The translations under genes and the position numbers were made by a program. DNA of 64,000 nucleotides from assembly GCF_902806685.2 (NCBI RefSeq), contig NC_048537.1, forward strand, positions 13,042,720-13,106,719. Direction: 5' to 3'. The notes beneath the pieces are model-generated. The model was given only the letters and a program-made list of their open reading frames with translations, had not been told where the DNA came from and did no database searches. Below, one piece after another: positions 1 through 11,127 of the stretch. The stretch is from Maniola hyperantus (lineage: Eukaryota; Arthropoda; Insecta; Lepidoptera; Nymphalidae). Every line of letters starts with the position of its first letter. The first letter of the stretch is position 1.

Positions 1-2040
1 CTAAAATTGCACTAACAAAAATATGGGACCAACTGGGGTTGCCCTTATTACTCGACCGATGATTACTATTATAACAAATAACTTAGTAAAATTACATTTC
101 ATAATGTTTTTTACAGTCCATCCCTCGGATTCAGTAGTTCAATTCATAAAAAACTTATCAAGGTAGTAGCGCGCGTTCCTAAATCCTCAAGATGGATTGA
201 TAAAATTGTTTTTTTTTTTAATTTTTTATCATTAGGTACCTAAATAATTAATACTTCTCTTCGAATTAAGCTATTTGTAATTCACACTCATCAAATAATA
301 TAATTAATTCGCAATAAATAATACACTTCAGGTACTTCAACTATATTTTGTATTAGAATTTATATAAAAGTCAATATAGGTATGAACTTTAAACAGAAAT
401 TGACCTAATTCATCGGTTAACAAATTATTTTTTGTAATATTTTGTTATTATATTTTTATGGGCTTAATCATCAGTCGAGTGCCTAAACAGTAAAGCCAAG
501 GCCGTATCACGATTACAGGAGCGATAATATTAGAATAATATGCAGTTTAAGTATAATAATTATGTATTTAACATGATATCGTAAACGATTTCAGTCGCTA
601 TTGTAAAAATAATCGTAATACATCCCTAGCCCAAATTGTAACGACTAACATTGTATATGAAGTAAAGGCAGTCTTACGCCGTGGCCACGGTTGCTTACGC
701 TAGGGAGACCGCTAATACTTGTCTAGTACTACGCTACAATACTTGATACATGTGCTAATGCCCTAATCTGATGGCTGTTGCTGTTATGCAGAGCTATAAA
801 TGCTCGTAAATGGGCTATAAAACTATGTAGGTAAGTACAGCTCAGCTATGAAAACTTTAAGGCTTTCTTCATTTGATTGACAAGTTACGAAATTTTGTTA
901 TTTATCTAGTAGAATGCTTTTAATAGGTATCTAGAAAAAAAAATCTGAAATTATGCAACTTGTATAAAATTGTGAAAAATTTCTTACCAATCTTGCACAA
1001 ATGCAACAGCCGTTCACAATCTAACTATGAATAAAATGTCACTACAAGTATTAAGTATTTGGAATAATAAAAATGGCCTCGCCTATAGGTACGAAACGAT
1101 AACAACACTATACTACTAAGTACTAACTACTAATAGTATGACGACTAGACCTAGATCTTGGAGGGATTTGTCTAGGAAATATGGAAGAGCTACAACCCCA
1201 AAAAAACTTGCATCCAGAATGCAACTTTTGACCCAATATAGAACTAAATATTCTGCATACTAACCTACTTACGTCCCTATAATAAAGTAGGTAACTCTAA
1301 AATATTACTTAGCGAGTATTATGTGGTCAACACCCCCCGAAACCTCCTAAAAAAGTGTATCTAAGTACCTAGTTGAGGCTAATGGCAAAACTTAATTTGC
1401 TCAGGAAAATATGAACATGGTGAAAATAAACTTCTACGTTGCAACTGTCATTTGCAGTTACTTTCAAGTAAATTATGGTTTACCTACGTTAAAAAAGTGA
1501 ATTATAACGGTAAAACTCGTTTGGAAATTACCATGTCCGAAATATTATCGTTCTTTTTACAAAGGAAGGTGTGGAAGATAATTGGTCTCCTCCAAATTTT
1601 TGATGTTTTGTTTGATTAAATTTAATAATATTACCTACTATAAAAAGTTCGGCCAAAAAGTGTAATTATAACTAATTACAATTTTCGGTGGATATATTTG
1701 AATCGGTACGTATTTTTCGTAACATATTTTTGAAATTGGGATTTTTGGTATTCGGATGGTGATTCAATGAATAGTTTTGAGGAGATATTCCTCCGTCAAT
1801 ATTTTCTATTAGGCTTAGAGTGCCATTTTGAACCCATTAGGTATTCATAATTTTGTAGGCTTTATAGTCATTGGTAATAAGTTTGCAAATTGGACGCAAA
1901 TGTGTGGGCCAACAAAGAATCTACAAGGATATTATGTAAACATAAAAATCTACTTCTATTTGGCAAGGAGTTTCAGTACCTACGTTTTGGCGACGCGCGA
2001 TTGCTAGACCACACACATTCGAGCAACCGCCAAAACATAT
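1..2040. other. No gene seen
   Basis: AT-rich DNA, 3' of the minus-strand gene that ends at 2410. No convincing exon, RNA gene or full repeat on either strand. It probably holds the 3' UTR of that gene at its right end. Confidence 0.5.
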
Positions 2041-2044
2041 CTTT

Positions 2045-2402
2045 ATACTAGGTTTACATTATTCCAACAATGTTCCAAGTCAATCCAATCCAGCTCTGGA
2101 TTGCTACTAAAACAACACAAACATCGTTTTAATTCCAATATCATCATCATCATTATCGCCATCACATGCATATTATTTAGATCCGCCTTTAAGGTACAGC
2201 TCATACTCTATCTATATTTGCATTTAATCGTGGACAGTCACTTTCTGGATGCCATCTCTGTTACTGGTATATAGTGGCTTCCAATGCACTAAATCCAGTA
2301 AGCAATCCAGCTGGAATGAACTGCCGTGTATGACTGGATCAATTCTGAAATCGTGCATAACCCTATTGGAATACTGGCTTGGAAATTAATGTAAACCAGG
2401 TG
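2045..2402. mobile_element. Foldback MITE beside the stop of the minus-strand gene
   Basis: Inverted ends: ACTAGGTTTACATTATTCCA at the left against AATTAATGTAAACCAGGT at the right, with matching CCAATCCAGCT..GGATTGCT and AGCAATCCAGCTGGA blocks inside. The right end abuts the stop codon at 2410-2412. Confidence 0.6.
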
Positions 2403-2409
2403 AACTACT

Positions 2410-2499
2410 TCAGAGGGAGTCGAGGCGAGTGCGTTGTACTGCTAGTAGCGCCGATTGTTGCTGTAAACTCTTGCGCAGTCCTTCCAGTGTCTGTAATAC
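2410..2499 (-). CDS. Terminal coding exon, Gln/Leu helix and stop
   Basis: The acceptor is TTGTTTACAG|GTATT. The reading is 29 codons and a TGA: a Leu/Gln-rich heptad-like helix (LEGLRKSLQQQSALLAVQRT) ending DSL. Phase 0 entry matches the phase 0 exit of the exon ending at 4311. It is too short to be found as an open frame. The foldback element at about 2045-2402 begins right after the stop, so it lies in or next to the 3' UTR. I see no clear AATAAA close downstream. Confidence 0.68.
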   Translation of the reverse strand, partial: VLQTLEGLRKSLQQQSALLAVQRTRLDSL

Positions 2500-5400
2500 C
2501 TGTAAACAAGATTATGCTAGGTGAAAGTATTGTGAAAGGTTGCGATTGTTCGTAGTTTTTGGGATGCTTCATAATTCATATCATAAAAAGAGTGCTCTCA
2601 CGTTTAAATTCATAACATAGGTAGGTAAAACAAATCTCATTACCAAAGTGATTTAACATATTCAGTATAATTTCCGCTAATTGCTAATGCGCGTGGCCGC
2701 CATTTTAGTGATGTCAGCACTAGACTGAAGTTTCGAGCTGGTGGTATATTTTTATTTCGGCTGACGTCAAAACGACGTCATTTCGATGATAATGAGACAT
2801 GGTTCCAGCGCAATAGCAATTTGCAGGACTTATACTGAGTAAATACTCCTCAACTTTTTTGCTTTCTGATAAGAGAAATGGGCTTCACTATGGGCTATGT
2901 TATTATTATATGGGTACGTAAATACACCTTCAGTCTGTTTATCGGAAATGATATATCTAGCTGTAACATAAAGGACGAACTGCGTGACCTTGCATTTATA
3001 TCTGCGTTACTTTTTACTTACAATGTTCAAGGTTCGTACTTAAATAAAATAAATGTTTCAATTAAAAAAACAATTAGTGTTCTGCGCCTTCATAATATTA
3101 TGTTCGTTAATTAAATTACAAATTAGTAAAGTCATTTAAGTCGGCGCCGAACAGTGTTTACTACCTTTACTGTACCCACACCTAATGGCAGATGTCTAAT
3201 GGAGGATTCCATTATGATATTGATATACTTAGTTATAGTGATTTTAACTGGAAATACCCACTTGTTACGTATAAATAATTAATATTATTGTTATATATGA
3301 AAATTAATATGTATGTTAATTCAAGTTAATTGTGTATCTCGGTCAGTTTTATTAAAAGCCAAAGGTATATCCCCTATGGCCGATATGACCTGACGTGACC
3401 TATGAAATAAAATACTTTAATGCAAGTGAAACCACGCACTCTATAGAAAACGATATAAACAATCGTCAATATAGGGAATAACCAAAGAGATAATCCGTAG
3501 CCATTGTCCTTTTAATATCTATCTACCACAAATTAAACCAAGCTTTATTATAATTTATTATTATTTATTGCCTATAAAGCTCATTGTTGTAAGTAATATT
3601 ATAACTACGGGGAATCACTCAACATAAGGTGGGTTCTATTGGATATTAGCATTCAAAACATCTGATAAATGCCTTCAGTTAATTCTGTGCCGCACTTGTC
3701 TGTGATGGGCAAATTATTAGATCAGCTATTCACTAACATCAAGTATTGCGGAATTCACTGAAACACCCTGTGAGTCATGACGTTACACAAAAGCTGATGT
3801 CGGAAATTTCGCTTGTCTCAGTTGAAAGACAGTTTTGGCTGACTTTAGTTTCCAAGGAAGGTTATTGGCTGTTGGACTTATTGTTTATCTCATCTCTTGA
3901 ATAAGACTCAGGCAAGTTAGCATAGATGCTCCTACTAGCATTGATGTATCTCAGGAATCCTGGACGACATATTATTAGTACTTTTCAATTATATATATAT
4001 ATATTTTTTTAAAGATAGTGAGCAAACGAGCAGGCGAGTAACCTGATGTTAAGTGATAACCGCCAACCATGAACATTTGCACTAGAGGAACCGCCGATGC
4101 GTTGCCGGCCTTTCAGGAATTTCTAGGCAAGTGCGCTCCATCTTAGGCTGCATTATAACTTACATTTACGGTACATTTTGCCTGAAATAAAGAACATTAT
4201 TATTATTATTATTATTATTACCAGCCCAGCAGGTATCATTGCAGCTACGCGCTAGTCTATGAATTAAAAAAATGGTTTGAATACAAATAAAAAGTAGTTT
4301 AACGCGTTACCTCATCTCTTGCGTAGGCCTTCCTCTTCGGTGGTTCAGAGTGCGGTCTATCCGTTGGCGAGGGGGGTTGCACTTGGGGCCGGGGGGGTGG
4401 CGGTGCGGCGAGGGGGGAGCGACGCGCTACTGGTGAGAGTCGACGGGGGGGTTCTGGGGAGTTGGCGCGGATGAAATTTGTCACGTGAGTGCGCTCTGGG
4501 CTCCGTCGGGGTGCATCCACCTTCAAATAAGGGGAGCCAGGGTTAACAAGGTAGAGTTTGGTCACAAAAATATTGCGAATTATTAAAATGAGTAGGTATG
4601 AGGTTAGGAGTCAACAAGGGGTCAACTACAATTGAAAAAATGGTGTTCATTTGGTTGTACATAAATCTCTAAAGTGACAGGTCTAAAAGCAAGTTTTTAG
4701 TGGTCCTATAAGGGTTCCTTTTTACCTTTAGAGGTACGGAACCCTTATAGGACCACTTCGTTGTGCCTGTCAAAAACCTATAGGGTACTTCCCGTTGATC
4801 TAGAATCATGAAATTTGGCAAGCAGGTAGGTCTTATGGCAAAATAATATTTGTATGTACCTCAGTAGCCCTGAGTTCCCTGACTCTAGGGTTGTGCGGTG
4901 GCTCGATAGGAGATCTTGAAACAGTGACAAGGAGCTTCTCCGCCTCCCGTATCAGTTCCCGGTACTTTCGTTCCGCTTCCCGATCGGCTTCGAGGAGTGG
5001 ATCCCGTTCTCTGACAGGTGGGGCTGTGGGTGCATGGCATCGACGTCGCATTCGAGGCGGCGTTGCTCCTGAAAATTTGGATTTATTGGAAAAATTCATT
5101 ACGTAATATCAATGCGCTGCAGCATTAAAACTTAAAGAGTAAAAAGCCATTCTATAGTCAATTTATTTATACCCACCTGCAGAGCGTGGAGTTCTTCGAG
5201 GAGGTCTCCGTCGTCTTGCCCTTCTCTTACCCGGTGATGCCGTACTATCCGGCTCATCCTCATCCCCACCGTCTAACCCCGTGTCACCATCCGAGTCCAC
5301 ATCAGCATCAGAGAGGATAGCCGTTTCCCTTCCTCGAGGTTTCATCCCACGACACTCTTCATCGCTGGACGCCCCGCCTCTGTAGTACGGTGTTTTGTAG

Positions 5401-8400
5401 GGTTCTGGAGATATGTGAGGTGATAGGTGGGGTGATAGGTGTGGTGATAAGTGCGGCGATCTGAAATCAATAAAAAGTATTTAAGTAATTACAAACAAAA
5501 TTAAGTACTTAAACTTATTAAAATATTGGCTGTTCCACCATTATGGCTATCTGCACCTTGGACGCTGCTGCGCGGAATAAAGAACGGTACTCTTCCCGTA
5601 CCACTGGCGTAAATTCTTGAGCCACTATGATCTTCTTCGGCCGGCTATTTTCCTGTGAATTATGTGCTGAAGGAGGTCGCACTTGCTATTTCTCATAATA
5701 TGGGCAAAATAATCCAACTTCCGCACTTTTACCATTTTCAGAATTTCAATATCTTTGCTTAGACTTTATAATACCGTTGTATTCTTGACACGCTGTATCC
5801 AAGACATTCTCAACATTCTTCTTCTTCAACATATAGATGAATAAGTAAGTATTTTGATTTAAAACTGACAAGGTCGACAAAACTGTGAACCTTACGTACT
5901 GATAATCTGGTGATAATTTAGTAGTGGGTGGCAACAAAATACAAAAGGTCGATTTCGTAAAACCTGCATCAACCATTATTACAATCTCGATTGTTGTGAT
6001 TGGCGCAATGCATTTTAGCCAATAGTGAGCGAGCGTCAACCAATCAGAGGTCATTGCAATCGTGACATTGTAGCTGTCACTCTACCGCAATCGAGCAACA
6101 GTAATAGGTAGGCTTTAGAAAATATGACATTACCTTGAGCCGTATTTCGGGTGTGAATCCAGCGAATAAGGCGTATGGTGCAGAGTGGGCGCCTGCGGGC
6201 ACTGCAACGACTGCTGATGCAGCACGCTGGGAGCTCTCCTCCTAGCGTTGGGCGACGTGCCTCCCAGCCAGGGGTTAGTCCGGATGCGACACCTGGGTCG
6301 AGGCGACGGGGTGGCACAAACCGTCGGTTCAGGCGCGACTTTTCGTACTGCGATGCTCGAACGACGCTGAAATAAATTAGTAACCAACTTCAATAAAGGA
6401 TGTTTTGCAAAATTGGGCAATATTAATTCATCAATATAAATATGTCTGTCAATTTAATTTTAAGAAAATCAATCAAATGGCACATGGTTTAAATGTCTGC
6501 CAATCCGCATTGGGCCAGCGTGGTGAACTATATCCTGAATCCTTCTCATTCTGAGAGGAAACCCATCCTCTGTAGTGGGCCGGCGAATGGTTAATCATGG
6601 TGGTGGCACAAGGTTAATATTATAAAAATAGAATTTTCACAGTTAATATTGATTGGGCTGCTCAAAGGATCAAAATTGAATGTGCGAGTCAGTGGCGTGC
6701 ACAGGGTTCATTTTCAAAGCCAGGGTAAGCAGTATTTAGGAAGGTACCTATTTACATTGAGCACTATTTCAACTAGGGTAACTATTTCTTAGGTAAGCAG
6801 TGCTTTTATGCCTCTATGAGCTGCACGCCACTGTGTGCGACCTATATTGTTAAGCACATTACCCACCTACTTACAAACAGATATTTACAAAATTCAGCAA
6901 AACGCAATATTTGGTAATATTATTTTAAAACCTCGAAAAATAAAAAACAGCCAAGTGCGAGACGGAATTACATACGAACGGTTCCGTACCATCGTACAAG
7001 AAATAATATAACTTTTGAATTGTTATTTTAATTTTCATGGCAGCCATTTTGAAACTTATATTATTTGTTGTTATAAAAATACACATTCAGTGAAAACAAC
7101 TCTGTACCAGCTATTACGGTTCACGAGATACAGCCCGCTGATAAACAGACGGGCGAACGGACGGACGACCAGCTGAGACTTAGTAATAGGGTCTCGTTGG
7201 CACCCTTCGGGTACAGAACCCTAAAAGGATAGAAAAGAAGAAGATAGTAGATGATAGGTAACTAAGGAGAAGATAGAACCTATGGTAAGCGACAGGTTGA
7301 AATGGCAATCAGGGAGGGAACGCCCAGCACACCCGCACAACCTCGCGCAAACTCAGTGCGGGCGAGCGCGGGTGACGTGCGAGTGTGCGGGGCGTCCACC
7401 CGCCTCAAACCCTGTTGCCACCTCAACCTGTCGAAGACTATAGCATACAGGTATCCATTTATTTGCTAGTAAAGTTTCGGATACTGATATAGCCCTCTGT
7501 GAAGTAAAAGGGCCTTTCAAAAATTGCGCTCGGACTCCCTTAACGGCAGCCGGGCGCGGGTATGTTATACAAGTATAACTGGGTGTCAGCATCAGTGCTC
7601 TCACTTTACGATCACTGCGCACTATGCTCCCCAAGACAAGGAAGTATGAAAGTTGACCACGAGTTCTTCTTATAACTGAATAGCTTAGCAACAATTACGC
7701 CATTTTACAAACACATAGCGCCATCTATTGGCACATTGAAGGACTTTCCTTATTAGCAATAAAATGGCAATGATATTAATTTAAACGGTCATAAAATACG
7801 ATTGTAGTACGGAACCCTCACTGCGCGAGACTGACTCGCATTTGGTAATTTTTTTCTTCTGAGGTTCGGAACCTAAAAATGCGCAAAAAGTCGGGACTCA
7901 GGTTGGTAGATACATAAAAATAATATTGAAGACAATGATATTAGATTTTCTTCTAATATCATTGATTGAAGAGAATTTATTACGTAGTTACGTAGTGAAC
8001 GTTAAATGCTAATGAGCGATCAGACTGTTATTAGCTCAGATGAATCCCTCCCCCGCAATCCGTGCGCTCCAGTTAATTAATAAACCAGATTCAAAAACCT
8101 GTTGACTAAAGGTTATGCGTATCTAGGGTTCACGAGTAGTTAATTAAAGAGAAAATAAATCTGTATCTAGCCTATACCTACCTATAATTAAATATCTCTC
8201 GTATCTTTTTCACAATTATCTTCAAAGGGAAAAGCTGACTGACTAATTGACTGATCTATCAACGCACTGCTCAGACAGATCGGGCTGTAATTTGCAATGC
8301 AGATAGCTACATATTATTATGACGTTCATATTCGCTATAAAAGGGTTTTTGAAAATTCAACCTCTAAGGGTGGTAAATAGGGGTTTGAAAAGTGTAGTCC

Positions 8401-10271
8401 ACGTGGACGAAGTCGCGCACATAAGCTAGTAAAAGATAAAACTGACTGACTGACGTTAATGTACGTACAGGCATATTACCTGTAATACGCGACAGGTCGA
8501 GATAGCAATCGGGAAGGGACATATCCCCGCGCTAACCCAGTACGGGTGAGCGCGGGTGACGTGCGGGTGTGCGGGGCGTTCCCCCGCCTCATAGCCCGAT
8601 TGCAATCTCAACCTGTCGCGTTCTATAGTTAAGTACCTAATATAATTAAGTTTATACCTACAGCACAGAGTAGGTACTTTTTACATACGGGGCTTACAGC
8701 CACCCCACCCTATAGTTTAAACCGCTGCTGGGCTTAGAAACTTGAGATTTTACGCGGCGCGTTGCTTGTAGAGAAAACCTACATAGTTTTCTCTACCTAC
8801 AGTACGCGACAGGTCGAGATCGCAACCGGGGTGAGGATGCCCGCACACCCGCATAGCCCCCGTACTAACCCGGTGCGGGATAACACGGGTGACGTGCGGG
8901 CGTGCGGGGTGTCTCCCCGCCTCATACCCCGATTGCCATCTTGACCTGTTGCGTACTATACAAGTTACAACGTAGACCCCCAACTCGAAGACCATGAGGA
9001 AGAAATGATTTTCACACCTTCCACCGTCCGAACCCTATTTTCTTGAGGTTTTGAAACGATGTTCTAGAAAGTCATAGAACTTAGGTACATATAGGCGAAG
9101 ATGTTCCGTACCCAAAAGGACCCTATTACTAACCCTCTGCTCTCCATCCGTCCGTCCGTCCGTCCAGTCAGTGGGCTGTAGCTCACGTGAACCGTAATAG
9201 GTAGAGAGTTAAAATTTTCACAAAATGTGTATTTTTGTTGCCGCTATAGCAACGAAAAATTAAAATTCCAGAATGAAAAGTATTAGATATGTCTTGTACG
9301 ATGGTACGGAATCCTTCGTGTGCAAGTCCGACTCGCACTTGACCGACTTTTGTAAAAACCGCTATTGATATTTCAACCTTCTCGTTGAAAGGTTGCTTTA
9401 TAACAAAGAGCTTAAAACACTACAGTTACGAGTACTATTGTTTTGAATATTATAATTTACCTGCCTGCTCATGACAGATATCTACTTGCACTTTGCAGAG
9501 CGGCTAGTGAACGAGCCATAAGCGGAGCGAAGAGCGGAGCGACGAGCGGAGATTCAAAAGCTTAAATGGGCGTCTAGTAAGATAAACTCTATCTCGACTG
9601 GCCACTTAGTAATTCATAGAAAAGTTAACTAAAACGGCGATTTAATTTTTCAGTAACTTGATGAAGAAGCATGATTGAGAATCAATCAAGTTAGACGATA
9701 CATATTAAGTATTATATGTTTATTTACTTTCATGCAAAAGGTGTCACAGGTCACAGGGTTGATTAGGCAGCGGGGGAGGCACTAGCGGAGTAACGAGTTA
9801 TACGAACGGCACGCCAGGCGATGTGTCATCAGTCGAACAGCCCGTGCTCTCAGGAGATGACAGGAGGAGGTGGCACGAGCGACCTCGGCGTTGTAACTTG
9901 TATGCCTTGTCTGCTTGTTTTTATACTTCTTCGCGCGCCCTAACTGCGCGTCCATGATTTACTTAGCAAATAATACAATAAAACTTTACCTTTGCCGGTT
10001 CATGGTACAGGTGAGTGGTGGGCGGCGCGGGCGGCGGCGGGGGGAGGCACCAGCGGAGCGGCGAGCGATGCGGGCGGGGCGCGCCTGGCGACGTGCCAAT
10101 CGGTCGAGTAGCCCGTGCTGTAGGCGCTCTCGGGAGACGACAGGTGCGGAGGTGGCACGGGCGTGGTCGGCGTCGTCTGCCTTGTCTGCTTCTGTTTACG
10201 CTTCTTCGCCCGCCCCAGCTGCGCTTCCATCCATGATTTGAGCCGCGCGCCCAGCATGCCGCCGCCGGCAC
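2410..10271 (-). CDS. Unrecognised Arg/Pro/Ser-rich protein, last six coding exons
   Basis: I do not recognise this protein. Six minus-strand exons were assembled from splice sites: 10271-9990, 6366-6134, 5460-5177, 5068-4860, 4520-4311 and 2499-2410, with the stop at 2412-2410. Reading phases agree at all junctions, provided one extra base near 10098 is discounted. About 434 residues are visible, starting inside a codon, so the N-terminus lies upstream. In order, the protein shows a basic KKRKQKQ stretch followed by the motif SPESAYSTGYSTD-GTSPG, a Ser/Arg-rich part, an SPHL repeat, an acidic Asp/Glu run followed by a poly-Arg run, a short charged helix (EADREAERKYRELIREAEK), a proline-rich part, and a Gln/Leu-rich C-terminal helix (LEGLRKSLQQQSALL). 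No enzyme motif or membrane segment is visible. It looks like a disordered scaffold or cytoskeletal-type protein, but that is inference only. Confidence 0.72.
2510..4010. other. Intron, nothing recognised
   Basis: Lies between the exons at 2499 and 4311 of the minus-strand gene. The open frame at 2878-3114 is AT-rich with no domain and is not supported. Confidence 0.5.
4018..4140 (+). repeat. GAGCAAACGAGCAGGCGGGT repeat, copy 1
   Basis: GTGAGCAAACGAGCAGGCGA, CCTGATGTTAAGTGATAACC, ACCGCCGATGCGTTGCCGGC. Other copies: 24131-24255 and 54375-54510. Family not named here. Confidence 0.75.
4196..4220. repeat. (ATT)n microsatellite
   Basis: About eight ATT units. Confidence 0.85.
4311..4520 (-). 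CDS. Internal coding exon, proline-rich
   Basis: 210 nt, phase 0 at both ends, donor AGAGATGAG|GTAACG. The acceptor TATTTGAAG|GTGG is weak (A before AG), so the 5' edge is the least certain of this gene. The reading contains several SP and RRSP motifs and a proline stretch (AAPPPPRP), ending KRKAYARDE. This composition suggests a disordered, possibly SH3- or WW-binding segment, which is inference. Confidence 0.65.
4682..4760. repeat. 20-bp perfect inverted repeat in GGAACCCTTATAGG repeat
   Basis: AGTGGTCCTATAAGGGTTCC and GGAACCCTTATAGGACCACT face each other across about 20 bp. Two copies of the common GGAACCCTTATAGG element in head-to-head orientation. Confidence 0.8.
4738..4860 (+). repeat. 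GGAACCCTTATAGG dispersed repeat, short copy
   Basis: ACGGAACCCTTATAGGACCA, CTGTCAAAAACCTATAGGG and TACTTCCCGTTGATCTAGAA. Longer copies lie at 19805-20100 and 27158-27530. Confidence 0.7.
4860..5068 (-). CDS. Internal coding exon with short charged helix
   Basis: 209 nt, acceptor AATTTTCAG|GAGC and donor ACTGAG|GTACAT, in phase 1 and out phase 0. The part PLLEADREAERKYRELIREAEKLL (written here only as a motif region, about residues 30-53 of the exon) is a highly charged, probably helical or coiled-coil segment. It is followed by SRSPIEPPHNPRVRELRATE. The antisense open frame is a shadow. Confidence 0.72.
5177..5460 (-). CDS. Internal coding exon with SPHL repeat, acidic and poly-Arg blocks
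   Basis: 284 nt, acceptor TGATTTCAG|ATCG and donor TCTGCAG|GTGGGT, in phase 2 and out phase 1. The first residues form four near-identical four-residue units (three SPHL, one SPHI), encoded by a roughly 12-nt tandem repeat. Then comes a segment rich in Asp/Glu (DADVDSDGDTGLDGGDEDEPD), of the kind often phosphorylated by CK2. It is followed by a strongly basic run (KRRARRRRPPRRTPR) that could be a nuclear-localisation or nucleic-acid-binding patch. Function is not established. Confidence 0.72.
5975..6085. mobile_element. Foldback MITE with CATTATTACAATCTC arms, copy 1
   Basis: TTATTACAATCTCGATTGTT..GATTGGC against GCCAATAG..CAACCAATCAGAGGTC and ATTGCAATCGTGACATTGTA. A second, longer copy is at 44898-45085. 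Confidence 0.6.
6134..6366 (-). CDS. Internal coding exon, Arg/Ser/Pro-rich
   Basis: 233 nt. The acceptor is TTTATTTCAG|CGTCGT and the donor TCAAG|GTAATG; it enters in phase 0 and leaves in phase 2. The reading begins RRSSIAVRKVAPEPTVCATP, contains RTNPWLGGTSPNARRRAPS, and ends HTPYSLDSHPKYGS. The two other open frames over this span do not fit the flanking phases. Confidence 0.72.
6945..7225 (+). repeat. Dispersed repeat ending CAGAACCCTAAAA
   Basis: CAGCCAAGTGCGAGACGGAA to TTCGGGTACAGAACCCTAAA, with CACGAGATACAGCCCGCTGA and CGAACGGACGGACG. An inverted copy lies at 9090-9350. Confidence 0.7.
7285..7441. mobile_element. GCGACAGGT foldback MITE, copy 1
   Basis: Inverted ends GCGACAGGTTGAAATGGCAA and TTGCCACCTCAACCTGTCG, with a GC-rich centre (CGCGGGTGACGTGCG). 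It is one of four copies in the window (8486-8622, 8801-8956 and 63019-63165). Complete copies are flanked by TA-rich 'TA(G/A)TAC..GTACTATA', suggesting a TA target. Confidence 0.8.
8225..8432 (-). repeat. Lepidopteran dispersed repeat (CGACTTCGTCC..TATATTTAGA), copy 1
   Basis: Reverse orientation: (GACT)n, GATCTATCAACGCACTGCTC, TTCAACCTCTAAGGGTGGTA, GTGGACGAAGTCGCG. This family (five copies here) starts at ACTAGCTTATGCTCGCGACTT and ends in (GACT)n and TATATATTTAGA. It carries no gene and behaves like a SINE or Helitron-derived element. Confidence 0.75.
8486..8622. mobile_element. GCGACAGGT foldback MITE, copy 2
   Basis: Ends ACGCGACAGGTCGAGATAGC and GCAATCTCAACCTGTCGCGT; centre GGTGAGCGCGGGTGACGTGC. 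Same family as 7285-7441. Confidence 0.8.
8801..8956. mobile_element. GCGACAGGT foldback MITE, copy 3
   Basis: Ends AGTACGCGACAGGTCGAGAT and ATCTTGACCTGTTGCGTACT, 180 bp from copy 2 and in the same orientation. Confidence 0.8.
9090..9350 (-). repeat. Inverted copy of the 6945-7225 repeat
   Basis: GTTCCGTACCCAAAAGGACC, a (CCGT)n run, GTGGGCTGTAGCTCACGTGA, and the end GTCCGACTCGCACTTGACCG. Confidence 0.7.
9525..9553. repeat. GCGGAGCGA short tandem repeat
   Basis: GCGGAGCGAAGAGCGGAGCG and a further GACGAGCGGAG: three to four near-copies of a 9-12 bp unit in the intron after the exon at 9990. Confidence 0.7.
9769..9960 (-). pseudogene. Decayed duplicate of the exon at 9990-10271
   Basis: This stretch aligns base by base, with many substitutions and small gaps, to the neighbouring exon between about 10037 and 10240, in the same orientation. 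It ends about 30 bp past the parent's donor, inside the following intron. Read on the minus strand it still gives SPES..TGCSTDDTSPGVP, so it matches the parental motif without the extra base. Elsewhere it has lost the reading frame. Confidence 0.7.
9990..10271 (-). CDS. Coding exon with apparent +1 frameshift
   Basis: The acceptor is ACTTGCAG|GTGCC and the donor is GGCAAAG|GTAAAG. The reading starts GAGGGMLGARLKSWMEAQLG and reaches SPESAYSTGYSTD. The frame then breaks: the minus strand reads GATTGG where GATGGC is needed to continue GTSPGAP. Discounting one T (plus-strand A at 10098 or 10099) leaves 281 nt. The exon then stays open to its donor and ends in phase 0, matching the next exon at 6366. 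With the base kept, the frame runs into a stop at 10000-10002. The decayed copy at 9769-9960 lacks the extra base. An assembly indel is the simplest explanation; a real null allele is possible. Confidence 0.75.
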
Positions 10272-11127
10272 CTGCAAGTGACGTAGGTATGAGCAACAAA
10301 AGATTCTAAAACGTATTGTTTTCGGAATAATATGAGGTATTTTATACGTTCTTTATAATGTCTCCAAAGAATAGAAAATATGAGATGTAACTTAAACATC
10401 AGCACAGTAGTAGAATATTAGGTATACATATATAAGAATGTGAAAAATAGTTTTTCTTTTTGCGATTATCTACCTAAATTTCAATTGACAAAAGCCACAA
10501 ATACGTGGTAAAAGACGACAAATAAAGAACATTAAAAATAAAAAAAATTATTGGGCTTGCAAATGAAAAGAATAATGAACCATCGAATTCCGCCCCAAAG
10601 AAAAGTGTGACGTTACAAATTTTCTTAAGTAGGCAATAGGATAAAAAGAGCTTTGAGATATTTACCAACCACCGAGTTCAAAGCAAGTGGGATTCGATTT
10701 ACTTTATCATTATTTTCCCATCGTTCTGTAGTCAAGACCGCCAAAGAAAAGTACCTATCTACCAACTCAAGTGAAGACATTAAGTAATTAAAAAAGATAA
10801 GTGTGTCTTTTAATAAAAATGTCCACGATTTCCAAATGTGTTGTCTCTAGTATCCCAAAGTGGTAGGCTAATAGTTTGTCTGTTTAATTTATTAGTCTAT
10901 TCGTACCGAACCAGTAGGTAGGTACGAACAAACCAAGAAATAGACAAAGGAAATAAGCAGTCTGTAATATAAAATATACAGTCTGTAATAGTAAAATACT
11001 GCCTATGACTGTTGGTACCGTTATCTATTTTGGTGGTATAGATACTACTTTAGGTCCTTGAACAAATCTTTGACTTGATCACCTGTATAAAGCCAGTAAC
11101 AAAAAGTCATTGGATTGGAGCATATTT

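Noticed and set aside
9525..9553. Binding-site array from the GCGGAGCGA repeats
   Set aside because: Too short and irregular; reported only as a small tandem repeat.
9915..10241. Plus-strand open frames over the exon at 9990-10271, with CAGGTGAGT on plus at about 10008-10016
   Set aside because: The donor-like plus sequence is tempting, but the minus reading has matching acceptor, donor, phase to the next exon and a decayed copy preserving its motif.
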